Shown here piece by piece: positions 9,364 to 17,733 of a stretch of 64,000 nt of DNA; position 1 is the first letter of the stretch; every line of letters begins with the position of its first letter. Location of the stretch: assembly GCF_029689925.1 (NCBI RefSeq), contig NZ_CP121445.1, positions 2,039,001 to 2,103,000 of the forward strand, in the 5' to 3' direction. The notes beneath the pieces are model-generated. The model was not told the origin of the DNA, made no database searches, and was given only the letters and a program-made list of their open reading frames with translations. The position numbers and the translations under genes are program-made. Source of the stretch: Anaerocolumna sp. AGMB13025 (GTDB lineage: Bacteria > Bacillota > Clostridia > Lachnospirales > Lachnospiraceae).

Positions 9364-10008
9364 ATGGCAGGAATGGGAGACGAGAGTATTGATCTATCGA
9401 AACTGGGTACGGCGTTATTTGCCTTTGGCTTTGTTTTGGTAATCGGTCTTACAATTTTTACAGTAGGTAAATCTATTACAAATTCAGGTGCGGATAAAGT
9501 AACTACGCAGCTGGATATCGTGGGGCAGTCGGAGTTTGATGATTATGACCAGCAGACGGTCCTTGGCACTAAAGTAAAAGCTGCATATTCTAACTTTGAA
9601 GGAAAGGCTTTTGCGATTATTGTTGCTACTAGAAGCATGATTGATCATGTGGGTACACCTACTGATTGTCCGGGATTAGATACAGATGCTGTTACCCAGA
9701 TTGGTATGATAGGTCTTAATGCAACTAACAGCAAAGGAGATATTGTTAAAGATTATTGGGGGATAAATTACAATGCATTACTTGAGGAAAAAACTATTGA
9801 AATGAAAAATGGTGCTTTTTTGACAACCGGTACATTTGTTACAGATAAGGATACCGGTTCCATTGATTACTATAATCGGGTATCAAATCTAAAAAAACAA
9901 GGTACCGCAGAGTACATACCAACAGGTGCTAAGTATATGTCTACCTTAATTAAGGACTCTACCGGTTCCACTTGCGGAGTTGTATTTGTTCAGACCTCAG
10001 CGAACTAA
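9364..10008 (+). CDS. Probable major pilin-like subunit
   Basis: A 214-residue protein with a short polar start (MAGMGDESIDLSKLG) followed by a 20-residue hydrophobic helix (residues 17-38) and a soluble domain rich in Thr, Gly and Asp with two cysteines (C82, C205 approximately) that could pair. This is the layout of a pseudopilin: N-terminal helix for filament packing and a C-terminal globular head. The E/D-I-D-x-x-K-L-G motif recurs in the 11132-11794 protein. No classic type IV prepilin cleavage site is evident, and no prepilin peptidase lies in the window. Its own leader and an attenuator just after it suggest it is made in excess over the following subunits. Confidence 0.65.
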   Translation: MAGMGDESIDLSKLGTALFAFGFVLVIGLTIFTVGKSITNSGADKVTTQLDIVGQSEFDDYDQQTVLGTKVKAAYSNFEGKAFAIIVATRSMIDHVGTPTDCPGLDTDAVTQIGMIGLNATNSKGDIVKDYWGINYNALLEEKTIEMKNGAFLTTGTFVTDKDTGSIDYYNRVSNLKKQGTAEYIPTGAKYMSTLIKDSTGSTCGVVFVQTSAN

Positions 10009-10031
10009 GACGTAAGTACAAACTATAAGAT

Positions 10032-10066
10032 GGGTTGGGAAGTCTGATTCCCAACTCGTTTTTTTA
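10032..10066 (+). terminator. Intra-operon terminator/attenuator after the major pilin-like gene
   Basis: A GTTGGGAA / TTCCCAAC stem with a six-base loop is followed by TCG and seven T. It lies within the cluster, 15 bases before the next start codon, so read-through would give fewer copies of the downstream subunits. Confidence 0.8.
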
Positions 10067-10081
10067 AGGAGTGATTGTTAA

Positions 10082-10606
10082 ATGACCAGAGAGACGTTAG
10101 AAGAAATGATTACGATTGGAATAGAGTTTTTAACGGTAGCTGTATTTCTGGTTTTTGTAGTTAACTTCTATGGAATAAAAAGGGATTTTGCGGATATTAA
10201 AAATGAAAAAATAGTGACCTCCCATAATATCAGGCAATACCGGGAGTTTGGAAAATATGAAACTGGGTTTACAGATATAAACGTGGATGCCGCCGGTTAT
10301 AAAAGTGAATGTCTGTATGCCGATGATGTGATTGAAGCAATCAGAAAGTACAGTGACGGAAGTATTGAAATTTATGTGGATAAACCAAACAGCACAGGAG
10401 CTTTCCTTTACCTAAGCAGAGAGGATGCAGAACGGAATCCATCACACTATTCGATGGAAGTGTTAACTTCTACTTCCAGGGGGATTGATATGAAAGCTTT
10501 ATTTCATCCGTATCTGATTTATAACGGAAGTGATGTAAAAGATCCTTCCTTTCGCAATAATCATTCCTCTGGAACCGTGACAGGAATAGCCTTTATAAGA
10601 TATTAA
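10082..10606 (+). CDS. Minor pilin-like protein 1
   Basis: A 174-residue protein with a short acidic start (MTRETLEEMITIG), one hydrophobic helix at residues 12-33 and a soluble domain of about 135 residues with one cysteine (C79). Start ATG 10082 follows AAGGAGTG. The size, topology and series position match small pilin-like subunits; there is no recognised family. A glutamate about eight residues before the helix is shared with its neighbours and may act like the conserved Glu of pilins. Confidence 0.65.
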   Translation: MTRETLEEMITIGIEFLTVAVFLVFVVNFYGIKRDFADIKNEKIVTSHNIRQYREFGKYETGFTDINVDAAGYKSECLYADDVIEAIRKYSDGSIEIYVDKPNSTGAFLYLSREDAERNPSHYSMEVLTSTSRGIDMKALFHPYLIYNGSDVKDPSFRNNHSSGTVTGIAFIRY

Positions 10607-10659
10607 AAAGAGGCAGAATTACCTCGTGTATCGGATATTAATTGAAAGGTGCGTTAAGT

Positions 10660-11118
10660 ATGAGAAGGGAAGAATTACAAGATGTAATCAGATTGGCAAT
10701 CAATATGACGGCTATGGGGATTTTCTGTGTACTTTTATTCTTTCTGTCTGTAACTGCCAGGCATCTTTATAACCGGGAAGCCTGGATCACCAATCAGGGA
10801 GAACTGCTCCGGAATGAAGCAGCAGATTACTTGTTTGAACACGGAGAAAAGGTTACCGGTAATGATATTGTTGAGTTTATCTTAAAGTATGACAATAAAT
10901 ATGACTACTATATCACCCTTAAGGATAGGACGTATCCAATCACCAATGAACTATATCTGACCTATCTGCAAAACCCCGGCATGGCAGAGTTTCCTACTAT
11001 TTTGTGGACCCAGGACTATTTGGTAAATGACGTAATGAAAGACAATATCTTTGATAATTTTTCTGTCACCATAGATAAAAGCCAGATAAGAAAAATCTAT
11101 ACATTTAAAGCCCAGTAA
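10660..11118 (+). CDS. Minor pilin-like protein 2
   Basis: A 152-residue protein: MRREELQDVIRLAINM, then a hydrophobic helix to about residue 34 and a Tyr/Asp-rich head. ATG 10660 is chosen because AAAGGTG lies eight bases upstream; a TTG at 10642 overlaps that site. The start is closely like that of the preceding protein (charged residues with EE, then Ile-rich helix), pointing to duplication and divergence. The head contains no cysteine. Confidence 0.65.
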   Translation: MRREELQDVIRLAINMTAMGIFCVLLFFLSVTARHLYNREAWITNQGELLRNEAADYLFEHGEKVTGNDIVEFILKYDNKYDYYITLKDRTYPITNELYLTYLQNPGMAEFPTILWTQDYLVNDVMKDNIFDNFSVTIDKSQIRKIYTFKAQ

Positions 11119-11131
11119 AGGAGGTGTTTAC

Positions 11132-11794
11132 ATGCAGCATGGCTTGGGATATGAGGGAATAGACGTTGTAAAGCTCGGAGTTATGATGGCTTTTTTGTCA
11201 GTACTATTAATTTACGTAATATATGGTGTCCAGGTTGGAAAAGACATAGGAAATGAGACGTATAATGTTATGGCGGAAGCAGAAATTGAAGCAGGAAATG
11301 CTAATCTTTCAGCGTTATCCTATGATCAAGTAATTATGCCAGCGGCCTCCGTATATTCACTGACCCAGTATAATGCTTCTCAGATTCATGATCTGACCTG
11401 TTATATTTGTGATATTGACCACGGCAAATATGAGTTAATTAGTGATACCCCTTGTATTTTGGAGCATTTACAAGGAAAAGTAAAGCTGAAAACGGAATAT
11501 GATGAAATGCTTGGGCAATACCACTTATTTATTTATCCCTATTCCTATACCGTTAAATTTGATCCGGGCGGCGGCAGCGGAAATATGGCAAGTGAAGAGT
11601 TTATATATGATTATGAGAACGACGGTTCCATAGAAGAACAGGCCTTAAACCCTAATTCTTTTTACCGGCAGGGCTACCATTTCGCCGGCTGGTCTTTGAC
11701 AAAAGGAGGAGGCGTTACCTTCTTAGACGGTCAGAAGATAAAGAATCAGCTGCTATTTGGAGAACTTATTTTATATGCTGTTTGGGTACCCTAA
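11132..11794 (+). CDS. Pilin-like protein with C-terminal InlB B-repeat-like (Listeria-Bacteroides) domain
   Basis: A 220-residue protein. Its start (MQHGLGYEGIDVVKLG) parallels the probable major pilin, then a helix at residues 16-36 and a middle region with two cysteines. The last 75 residues look like a Listeria-Bacteroides repeat: YTVKFDPGGG, later GYHFAGWSLTKGG and ILYAVW. Such beta-grasp repeats occur in adhesins, so this may be the tip or adhesive subunit. GGAGGTG sits eight bases before ATG 11132. Confidence 0.7.
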   Translation: MQHGLGYEGIDVVKLGVMMAFLSVLLIYVIYGVQVGKDIGNETYNVMAEAEIEAGNANLSALSYDQVIMPAASVYSLTQYNASQIHDLTCYICDIDHGKYELISDTPCILEHLQGKVKLKTEYDEMLGQYHLFIYPYSYTVKFDPGGGSGNMASEEFIYDYENDGSIEEQALNPNSFYRQGYHFAGWSLTKGGGVTFLDGQKIKNQLLFGELILYAVWVP

Positions 11795-11809
11795 AGGAGT
11801 GTGGTTTGA

Positions 11810-12268
11810 TTGGAGAAAGAGGCTTTTGAGATATTGGATTTAGGAATTTTAATGTTAGTCGTAGCGCTGTGTATTGTTACCGGAGTCACTTCTACGTTTA
11901 TGACAAACAGGCGTGCCTATGGATATAACGAAACTTATATGCAGGATAAAAATACTACTGTAAAAAACAATGCATACGTATTAAAGGAATATGGTTCCTT
12001 TGATGCCAGCTTATCAAGAGCAGAACTTATGCTGATTACCCAGATACAGGATTCTAATATGCCATCACCTAAGAATATTAAAATTCATGATACACAGTTC
12101 AATGTTAATTATACCTATAAAGAAAATTTGATAACCTATGGTCAATATATGGCAAGTGCCATTCTAAGTGATGGAAAGGATACAAAATATCTGATTTCCT
12201 ATGAATATGAAATTAATAGTGATGGAAAAACGAAAAATGCATATTTCAATTTTGCAAAGACTGAGTAA
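11810..12268 (+). CDS. Minor pilin-like protein 3
   Basis: A 152-residue protein starting at TTG 11810 (AAAGGAGTG nine bases upstream). MEKEAFEILDLGILML leads into a hydrophobic helix ending near residue 31, followed by a Tyr/Asn/Lys-rich head without cysteines. It fits the same layout as its neighbours, and the gap from the preceding gene is 15 bases. Function beyond pilin-like subunit is unknown. Confidence 0.65.
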   Translation: MEKEAFEILDLGILMLVVALCIVTGVTSTFMTNRRAYGYNETYMQDKNTTVKNNAYVLKEYGSFDASLSRAELMLITQIQDSNMPSPKNIKIHDTQFNVNYTYKENLITYGQYMASAILSDGKDTKYLISYEYEINSDGKTKNAYFNFAKTE

Positions 12269-12384
12269 ATAATTATTTAGATAGAAGGTCTAAAACAGTA
12301 GAACCCCCGGAGGGTATAGAAATAGAAATTGAAATAGGAATAGGAACGGAAATTTTGCAGCAGGGTTATGCGGAAAGGAGGCAG

Positions 12385-12858
12385 GTGCCAGGGGACCTGG
12401 TATCGAGGAAGATGAATGGTTTTTTATCAAGGATAATTTCTCTTGTGCTTGTTTTTTTAATGTTAATACTGGCTCCCTTATTATACTCCTATTGTGTTAC
12501 AGAAATGGAAAACAGAAGGCAGCTGTTAAATGAGGTGACAAGTTTTTTAGATGTGGTAACCGATAAAAAATCCATAACCAATGATGATATGAACGAATTT
12601 TATATGAAGACAGCTTCCTATGGTATGGTACTGGATGTGCAGATTAGCCGGCTTGTAAAAACAGCTACCTTAGAGAGTGACGGTAATGTAAATGTTACAT
12701 ATATAGCAGCAGATGATATCAGTTTACTAAATCAAAAAGATGTGGTTCAGATAAAATTAACGGAAAAATCAGAATCGGCTTATCAGAAAATATTGAATAT
12801 TTTCATAGGGGTTGATGATGAGAATTATTCATTAACAATGGCCGAAATGGTCCACTAA
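12385..12858 (+). CDS. Minor pilin-like membrane protein 4
   Basis: About 157 residues, with a hydrophobic helix (SRIISLVLVFLMLILAPLLY) near the start and a head of about 110 residues. The start is uncertain: GTG 12385 has AAAGGAGG immediately before it but at short spacing; TTG 12355 and ATG 12412 are in frame and each has a weak site. The helix is preceded by Arg/Lys rather than the acidic residues of its neighbours, so topology is as expected for a type II membrane protein. The series position is the main reason to call it pilin-like. Confidence 0.6.
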   Translation: MPGDLVSRKMNGFLSRIISLVLVFLMLILAPLLYSYCVTEMENRRQLLNEVTSFLDVVTDKKSITNDDMNEFYMKTASYGMVLDVQISRLVKTATLESDGNVNVTYIAADDISLLNQKDVVQIKLTEKSESAYQKILNIFIGVDDENYSLTMAEMVH

Positions 12859-12883
12859 AAATAAAATGGAGGGAAAGGTTGAT

Positions 12884-14212
12884 ATGAAAAAAAACAACAA
12901 TTTAAAAACAAAATTGTATGGCTTATGTTTTTGCTTGCTGGTAATAGCCTCGTTAAGTCCTGCTGTAACAGCCAAGGCAGATATTTCACCCAATTATGAA
13001 ATACCGATTACCTATACGTCATCCGTCGATAATTTACAATATCCTGCAACCAATCAGTTTACGGCGGTAACTGGTATATCAGGAGTTGGTAAAGTTGTTA
13101 TTAATAAGCCAACGGTAATTAAGGCATATATGAACTGGGATACTGCAGAGGTAAACTCCTCCGTGATCTGGTTCTCCAGGGATGTGAAGGGAATCGATTT
13201 AGTTGGGGCTCAAGTAAAATTAACGTCTGAAAAAAATTACGAACTGCTTTTATTGGATGCAGGAACTTACTACTTTAATTATGCTTTAAAAGCAAACAAC
13301 AATAATAAAAACAGCTATTATTTTACAACCGTTGGAGTTTGCTTAGTTGGTCAGTATGCCAATAGCACGGAACAAGTAAACGAATCTTCAAAAAATAATC
13401 CGAATAGTATTAAATTTGGTAAAGTTGAAACCGGATTTTTAAGTATTACCGCACCAATTGATTATTACAGATTTGAAATAAAAGAAAAAAGCATTATAAC
13501 GGTAAATTTTAATTTTCTGGAATTAAAAGATATTAATATAAAAGATTCGAAATGCATCTTAAAGAATTCTATGAATGCTAATGTTATCGTACAGTCATAC
13601 AGTACCAGAGGGGCAGAATATAATACCTTTACTAAAATTTTAGACCCCGGTGTTTATTATATTACCATGGAAGGCAGTACTACAATAACTTCTTTGGAGG
13701 TTAAAAAGGTATCTTACAAAATTCAGGCAAAAAAGAGTACAGAGGCCTTTACAAACAAAAATGTAAAAATCACTTTAAAAGTGCCCTTTGAATATTCTGA
13801 AATTCTTGTTACAAAGGCAAAGGTTTCAAAAGCTGATATTACAGATTATTCTACCTGGAATACATATCGAAGCGATAAGACGAAGGAATTATCTGACACT
13901 ACTTATACCGTTACGGCTAATGGTACCTATACCTTCAGAGTTCGGGACTATTTGAAAAATTATAATCTGTATGTTGTTGATATAGACAATATTGATAAGA
14001 CAGCACCGGTAATTTTGGGGGTTAAGAATAAAAAGACCTATAAGTCACCGGTTACCATAACCTTCTATGATAAGTTATCAGGTGTAAACACGGCTAAATT
14101 AAATAAAAAAACAATTAAGGATGGTACGAAAGTATCTGCGAAAGGTACGTATACCTTAATTGTAACAGATGCTGTAGGAAATTCAAAAACCGTTAAGTTT
14201 ACCATCAAGTAA
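12884..14212 (+). CDS. Exported surface protein with C-terminal Ig-like domain
   Basis: A 442-residue protein with a signal peptide (MKKNNNLKTKLYGLC, hydrophobic core, cut near VTAKA at about residue 32). The remainder is beta-rich with many Asn/Lys/Tyr. The last 75 residues (from DKTAPVILGVKNKKTYKSPV to the end) resemble bacterial Ig-like repeats common in secreted clostridial proteins. There is no sortase signal or C-terminal anchor. ATG 12884 is preferred since GGGAAAGG lies just before it. It sits inside the pilin series and could cap or coat the structure; it could also be a substrate of it. Confidence 0.7.
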   Translation: MKKNNNLKTKLYGLCFCLLVIASLSPAVTAKADISPNYEIPITYTSSVDNLQYPATNQFTAVTGISGVGKVVINKPTVIKAYMNWDTAEVNSSVIWFSRDVKGIDLVGAQVKLTSEKNYELLLLDAGTYYFNYALKANNNNKNSYYFTTVGVCLVGQYANSTEQVNESSKNNPNSIKFGKVETGFLSITAPIDYYRFEIKEKSIITVNFNFLELKDINIKDSKCILKNSMNANVIVQSYSTRGAEYNTFTKILDPGVYYITMEGSTTITSLEVKKVSYKIQAKKSTEAFTNKNVKITLKVPFEYSEILVTKAKVSKADITDYSTWNTYRSDKTKELSDTTYTVTANGTYTFRVRDYLKNYNLYVVDIDNIDKTAPVILGVKNKKTYKSPVTITFYDKLSGVNTAKLNKKTIKDGTKVSAKGTYTLIVTDAVGNSKTVKFTIK

Positions 14213-14296
14213 TAAAATTAAGACCGGTATGAAAAGGAAGTTTCTCAAAACAGTTGAAACAAAGCAGTATATCGGTGATAAAGGAGTTGCAGATAC

Positions 14297-15358
14297 TTGA
14301 AAAACTGGCTAATGATTTTTAATTTTATAGCACTTGGCTGTCTTGCGGTTATGCTTTCAACCTTTTACATTCAATTAGAGACGGCTGCCACAGAATATGA
14401 TACGGACAGGCTATCAAAAGCCATAGAGTATTCCGGGGATATGGCCTTTAATTATTCTCTGGCCAGCGTTAATGATGAACTGACCTATCAGGATATGAAT
14501 CAGGTTACCTTAAGTCCCAATATGTGTCTGCCTGCCTTTGAAGAGATGATGTGTTTAAATTATGATATGGCTATCTACACCGATAATTTAAAATATATTG
14601 AAGACAGTATAGCTACGGCCTTACTTGCTACCAATGACGGTTATTATATCACCCTTATGTCAGAGGTAAATGAAACGGGGGAAGCCCATAGTAATACCTT
14701 TGAATTTAACTGGTCCCCGAAACTGCCTTATACCATTAAAACCTATGATGACAGCAATAAACCGGCGTCTGAAATTGCCGTCTGTTTAGGATCAGAAAAA
14801 TGGATACGGGTAAATACCAATACCTTAGCCGTTACAAACGGGGTATCCTATGCGGATATTGGCAGTATTAAAACAAGTCCGGACGAAGGCAGTGTAAAAA
14901 GCCCAAGTATGTCTCTTAACAGTGAAACAGTCTCCAGGGCAATTAATACGAGGATAACCAATGCCATTACCCAAAATATTGATGCCATAGCTGATTTACG
15001 AAGTGATAAGGATTATTCCCTTTATATTCCCTCGGAACAGACGTCCAGCGGACTTAACAAGATATCCAGTCCCAGTTTGATTTTAGTTATGAAGGATGTT
15101 GATTTTTCCGGTCAGGCAAAAGTCAGGAATGCTCAAATATCTGGTTTGAAGGTGGTTAAGAAAGTACGTGTGATCGGATATCTTAATGATGCCGGTCAAA
15201 GAAAGTATTGTTATGAGTCCCAGATAACTGACAGCAATAAAGTTAATCTTAGTGCCCATGCTTATTTTAACAGTGTTGAGGAAGCTACATTGGCGGGGTT
15301 TATGCCGGATTTCAATTTTATTTTTAACAAGATTGATACGGCTTATAAGACTAGGTAG
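14297..15358 (+). CDS. Type II membrane protein, last gene of Tad-like cluster
   Basis: A 353-residue protein beginning at TTG 14297 (AAGGAG ten bases upstream). A single hydrophobic helix spans about residues 5-25; the outer portion is long, rich in Ser/Thr/Asn, with helices at 35-110 and near 215-240. The layout recalls large minor pilins or TadE/TadG-type pseudopilins, with the caveat that no motif identifies it. The unit ends after this gene in a short AAAGGCTG/CAGCCTTT hairpin that is also part of the big palindrome downstream. Confidence 0.65.
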   Translation: MKNWLMIFNFIALGCLAVMLSTFYIQLETAATEYDTDRLSKAIEYSGDMAFNYSLASVNDELTYQDMNQVTLSPNMCLPAFEEMMCLNYDMAIYTDNLKYIEDSIATALLATNDGYYITLMSEVNETGEAHSNTFEFNWSPKLPYTIKTYDDSNKPASEIAVCLGSEKWIRVNTNTLAVTNGVSYADIGSIKTSPDEGSVKSPSMSLNSETVSRAINTRITNAITQNIDAIADLRSDKDYSLYIPSEQTSSGLNKISSPSLILVMKDVDFSGQAKVRNAQISGLKVVKKVRVIGYLNDAGQRKYCYESQITDSNKVNLSAHAYFNSVEEATLAGFMPDFNFIFNKIDTAYKTR

Positions 15359-15374
15359 GATTTTAAAGGCTGTG

Positions 15375-15648
15375 AGATAAAATCAGCCTTTTAGGTTGTG
15401 AGAAAAGCAGGGTGGAGTATATTGTTCTTAAGCTTAGATTCTGAGGCTGAATTCACTAATGAAATATTCATATGGTAAGGCGAGAGCAAACAAACACAAA
15501 CTCCTCGCCGGGCTCGTCAGACAGTGTGTTTGTTTGCTCTATACCATATGAATATTACATAAGTGAATTTAGCAGCCTCGGAATAATGCGCTTAAGAACA
15601 ATATACTCCACCCTGCTTTTTTGAAAAGGTTTTGGGCTGATTTTATCT
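15375..15648. repeat. Long imperfect palindrome, about 270 bp
   Basis: Outer arms AGATAAAATCAGCC (15375-15388) and GGCTGATTTTATCT (15635-15648) are perfectly complementary. Going inward, AAAAGCAGGGTGGAGTATAT and the rest up to CTTAAGC pair with the other side, then GAGGCTG, AATTCACT and AATATTCATATGGTA, and finally GAGCAAACAAACACA with TGTGTTTGTTTGCTC. The loop at about 15504-15523 is GC-rich. No gene lies within. It could be a miniature transposable element, a structured RNA or a strong bidirectional terminator. Confidence 0.85.
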
Positions 15649-15773
15649 GGTGAGTTTTTAGGCATGGGCAGGAAAATTATTTTTTAACCTGGTTTTTCGT
15701 TTATTCGAGCTTATTTTCTCTTTTTTCTATCATATTATGTATATTGAAAATGGTATTGGAGGACATAACAAGG

Positions 15774-16058
15774 ATGCGTGATATTCAAAATTTAAGAGGC
15801 GATTTTAACTTACATAATTTATTGATTGTTGTGAGGCTGTTTTATGGGTATTTTGTTTTGGTGGCGATTATTGCAGCGATTGTCTGGCTGCTTAGGTATT
15901 TTATGAGCCATGAGCCCTCAGGTACTAAGATTACAGAGATGTTTGATGAAAAGGGGAAAAAGAAGACTCCGTTAAATTTAAAGCCGGTGCTTATGGTTAT
16001 TTCTATAATGATTGTTTTGATTTTAATTTATATTGTTTTGTTATTTGTTAAATTATAA
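15774..16058 (+). CDS. Small two-helix membrane protein
   Basis: A 94-residue protein with two hydrophobic helices (about 19-40 and 73-93) separated by a charged cytoplasmic loop containing KGKKKTPLN. ATG 15774 is taken because GGAGG lies 11 bases upstream; an in-frame TTG at 15744 has no site. It stands alone between the big palindrome and the AT-rich repeats, and codon use is notably T-rich. No family is recognised. Confidence 0.55.
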   Translation: MRDIQNLRGDFNLHNLLIVVRLFYGYFVLVAIIAAIVWLLRYFMSHEPSGTKITEMFDEKGKKKTPLNLKPVLMVISIMIVLILIYIVLLFVKL

Positions 16059-16061
16059 TTT

Positions 16062-16196
16062 TATTTCTTGTACTATTTTTATTTTACTATAACTTATTTA
16101 CTGCTATTTATTTTACTATTATTTATTTACTGTTATTTATTTACTGTTATTTATTTTACTATTATTTATTTTACTATTATTTATTTTACTGTTCTT
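16062..16196. repeat. AT-rich degenerate tandem repeat
   Basis: Units such as TTATTTATTTTACTA and TTATTTATTTACTG recur about nine times between the small membrane protein and the GGDEF gene. No gene or clear promoter is visible in the 16059-16316 gap apart from the GAGGGGG ribosome site for the next gene. Confidence 0.8.
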
Positions 16197-16316
16197 AGGA
16201 GTAAAACATTTAGTTTTTACTAGAGTTTAAACATGTTGTTTGTAGTTTTTACATTTATTGTTTCGGCGGTATCTAAAAATAGTTCTAAAAATGAGTTGTT
16301 ATAGAGGGGGTTAGGG

Positions 16317-17411
16317 ATGGAAGAGGATAAGTTTTATGAGTGTTATAAAAAGGTTTTGATTTTTGATTTAATTGCATCAATTGTGTTTAGTTGTATTGTT
16401 TTTTTATTTAATATCAGTCTTTTTGGAACTTTGGTTACGGTGTTTTTTGTTTCGATAAAGTTGATTTTATGGCTTCTGAGAGATAGTTTTCATTTGGAAG
16501 AAACAAATGATAACACCAGTTTAACATTTAGTTTGTGTTTTATAACATTGTTTTTTTCTATGGATAGTATTATTTACAATAATTTTTTCCCGGCGGCGTT
16601 AGCTCTGATTCTTCCTGTTTTTGTTATGACCTTAAGAAAGGATATTGAATTAATCAGGCGGGAAAGTTTTATAACGGCAGGCTTTATGGTTGTAACCCTT
16701 ATTATTTCTGTATTTTTTAAGCCGTTTCAAACTAATATTTTCACGGAATTGCTGCTTTTTGTTATTCCGTTGTTGCAGATACTCTATATTATTAAAAATT
16801 TAACCGAAGACACCTTGTCCTTAAGTGCAAAATCAGAGTTTTTTAAGGATAAATCAAAGAGGGACAGCGTGACCGGGTTATATAATACCGGTGCTTTTTA
16901 TGAAGCGGTAGCACAGAAGGTTCAGTTAATGGCTCCTTTTTGTTTCATTATTATTAATATTGATAATTTTAAATATGTTAAGGATACCTATGGGCTGCCT
17001 TTTGGGGATTATGTTTTAATGACTTTAGTGAAAGCGATTAAGAAAGGGTGCCGTGATCAGGATATTGGCTTTCGGTATAACGGAGAGGATATGGCGGTAA
17101 TCTTTCCAAAGACTACAGATGATGAAGCGTTTCGGCTTGCGGAGAAAATAAGGAAAATATTTAGTGAAAAAACCTATGATCATAATGCTGACTGGGCAAG
17201 GACAAAAAAGCCGATTACCGTTAGCATCGGTTTGATAGAGAATAACATAAGAGGAGCAATGCCTCAGGAATTAATAGAAAAATGTGACCAGGCTTTATTT
17301 TATTCAAAACAACATGGCAAAAATCAAACAACTGTATATCATGAACATATAGTAGAATGGGAGGATAAATTTGAAGATTTCAGAAGAAAATATCGGAACT
17401 ATGAAAGTTAA
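16317..17411 (+). CDS. Membrane GGDEF-domain protein with altered signature
   Basis: A 364-residue protein with an N-terminal membrane region (about six hydrophobic segments, residues 12-160) and a GGDEF domain at about 180-350 (RDSVTGLYNTGAFYE, then IINIDNFKYVKDTYGLPFGD). GGDEF domains make cyclic di-GMP from two GTP. The signature loop reads RYNGEDM where active enzymes have RYGGEEF or RYGGDEF, so the first glycine is Asn and the last position is Met; activity is doubtful and it may only bind nucleotide. The following gene starts inside its 3' end, tying it to the T7SS locus. Confidence 0.85.
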   Translation: MEEDKFYECYKKVLIFDLIASIVFSCIVFLFNISLFGTLVTVFFVSIKLILWLLRDSFHLEETNDNTSLTFSLCFITLFFSMDSIIYNNFFPAALALILPVFVMTLRKDIELIRRESFITAGFMVVTLIISVFFKPFQTNIFTELLLFVIPLLQILYIIKNLTEDTLSLSAKSEFFKDKSKRDSVTGLYNTGAFYEAVAQKVQLMAPFCFIIINIDNFKYVKDTYGLPFGDYVLMTLVKAIKKGCRDQDIGFRYNGEDMAVIFPKTTDDEAFRLAEKIRKIFSEKTYDHNADWARTKKPITVSIGLIENNIRGAMPQELIEKCDQALFYSKQHGKNQTTVYHEHIVEWEDKFEDFRRKYRNYES

Positions 17412-17685
17412 AAATTACGTTACCATGACTCATGAAAACATGGATGATTTATTTTCAATTGTTGATACCATTGAGTTTTCCGCATTTCGTTATTATCCCA
17501 CTATGGAAGAAATTGAAATGATGGAGACCGATATTCCAAAGTATTATGCTTTTATTCTTTGGATTTTATCAAATCCTGACGGTCCTGAAACGAAAGAGGA
17601 AGAGATAGCAGAAAAAGAATTAAACCGCATTATTATGAAACACACAAAAATAAAAAAAATGCGGGCAGTAAGTAATAAAAAATAG
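17371..17685 (+). CDS. Small soluble protein overlapping GGDEF gene
   Basis: A 104-residue acidic/basic mixed protein beginning at TTG 17371, 41 bases inside the GGDEF gene in another frame. GGGAGG lies six bases before that TTG, whereas the in-frame ATG 17401 has no site. No membrane segment, no recognised motif. Translational coupling suggests it acts with the GGDEF protein. It leads into the T7SS genes with a 48-base gap. Confidence 0.65.
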   Translation: MKISEENIGTMKVKNYVTMTHENMDDLFSIVDTIEFSAFRYYPTMEEIEMMETDIPKYYAFILWILSNPDGPETKEEEIAEKELNRIIMKHTKIKKMRAVSNKK

Positions 17686-17733
17686 GAAGAACCGGTATAT
17701 GAAACCTGGCAATACCGGGATACGGAGGCAGTT

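Noticed and set aside
11132..11794. Sortase-anchored adhesin
   Set aside because: The protein ends in the InlB-like repeat; no LPxTG-type signal and only one N-terminal helix.
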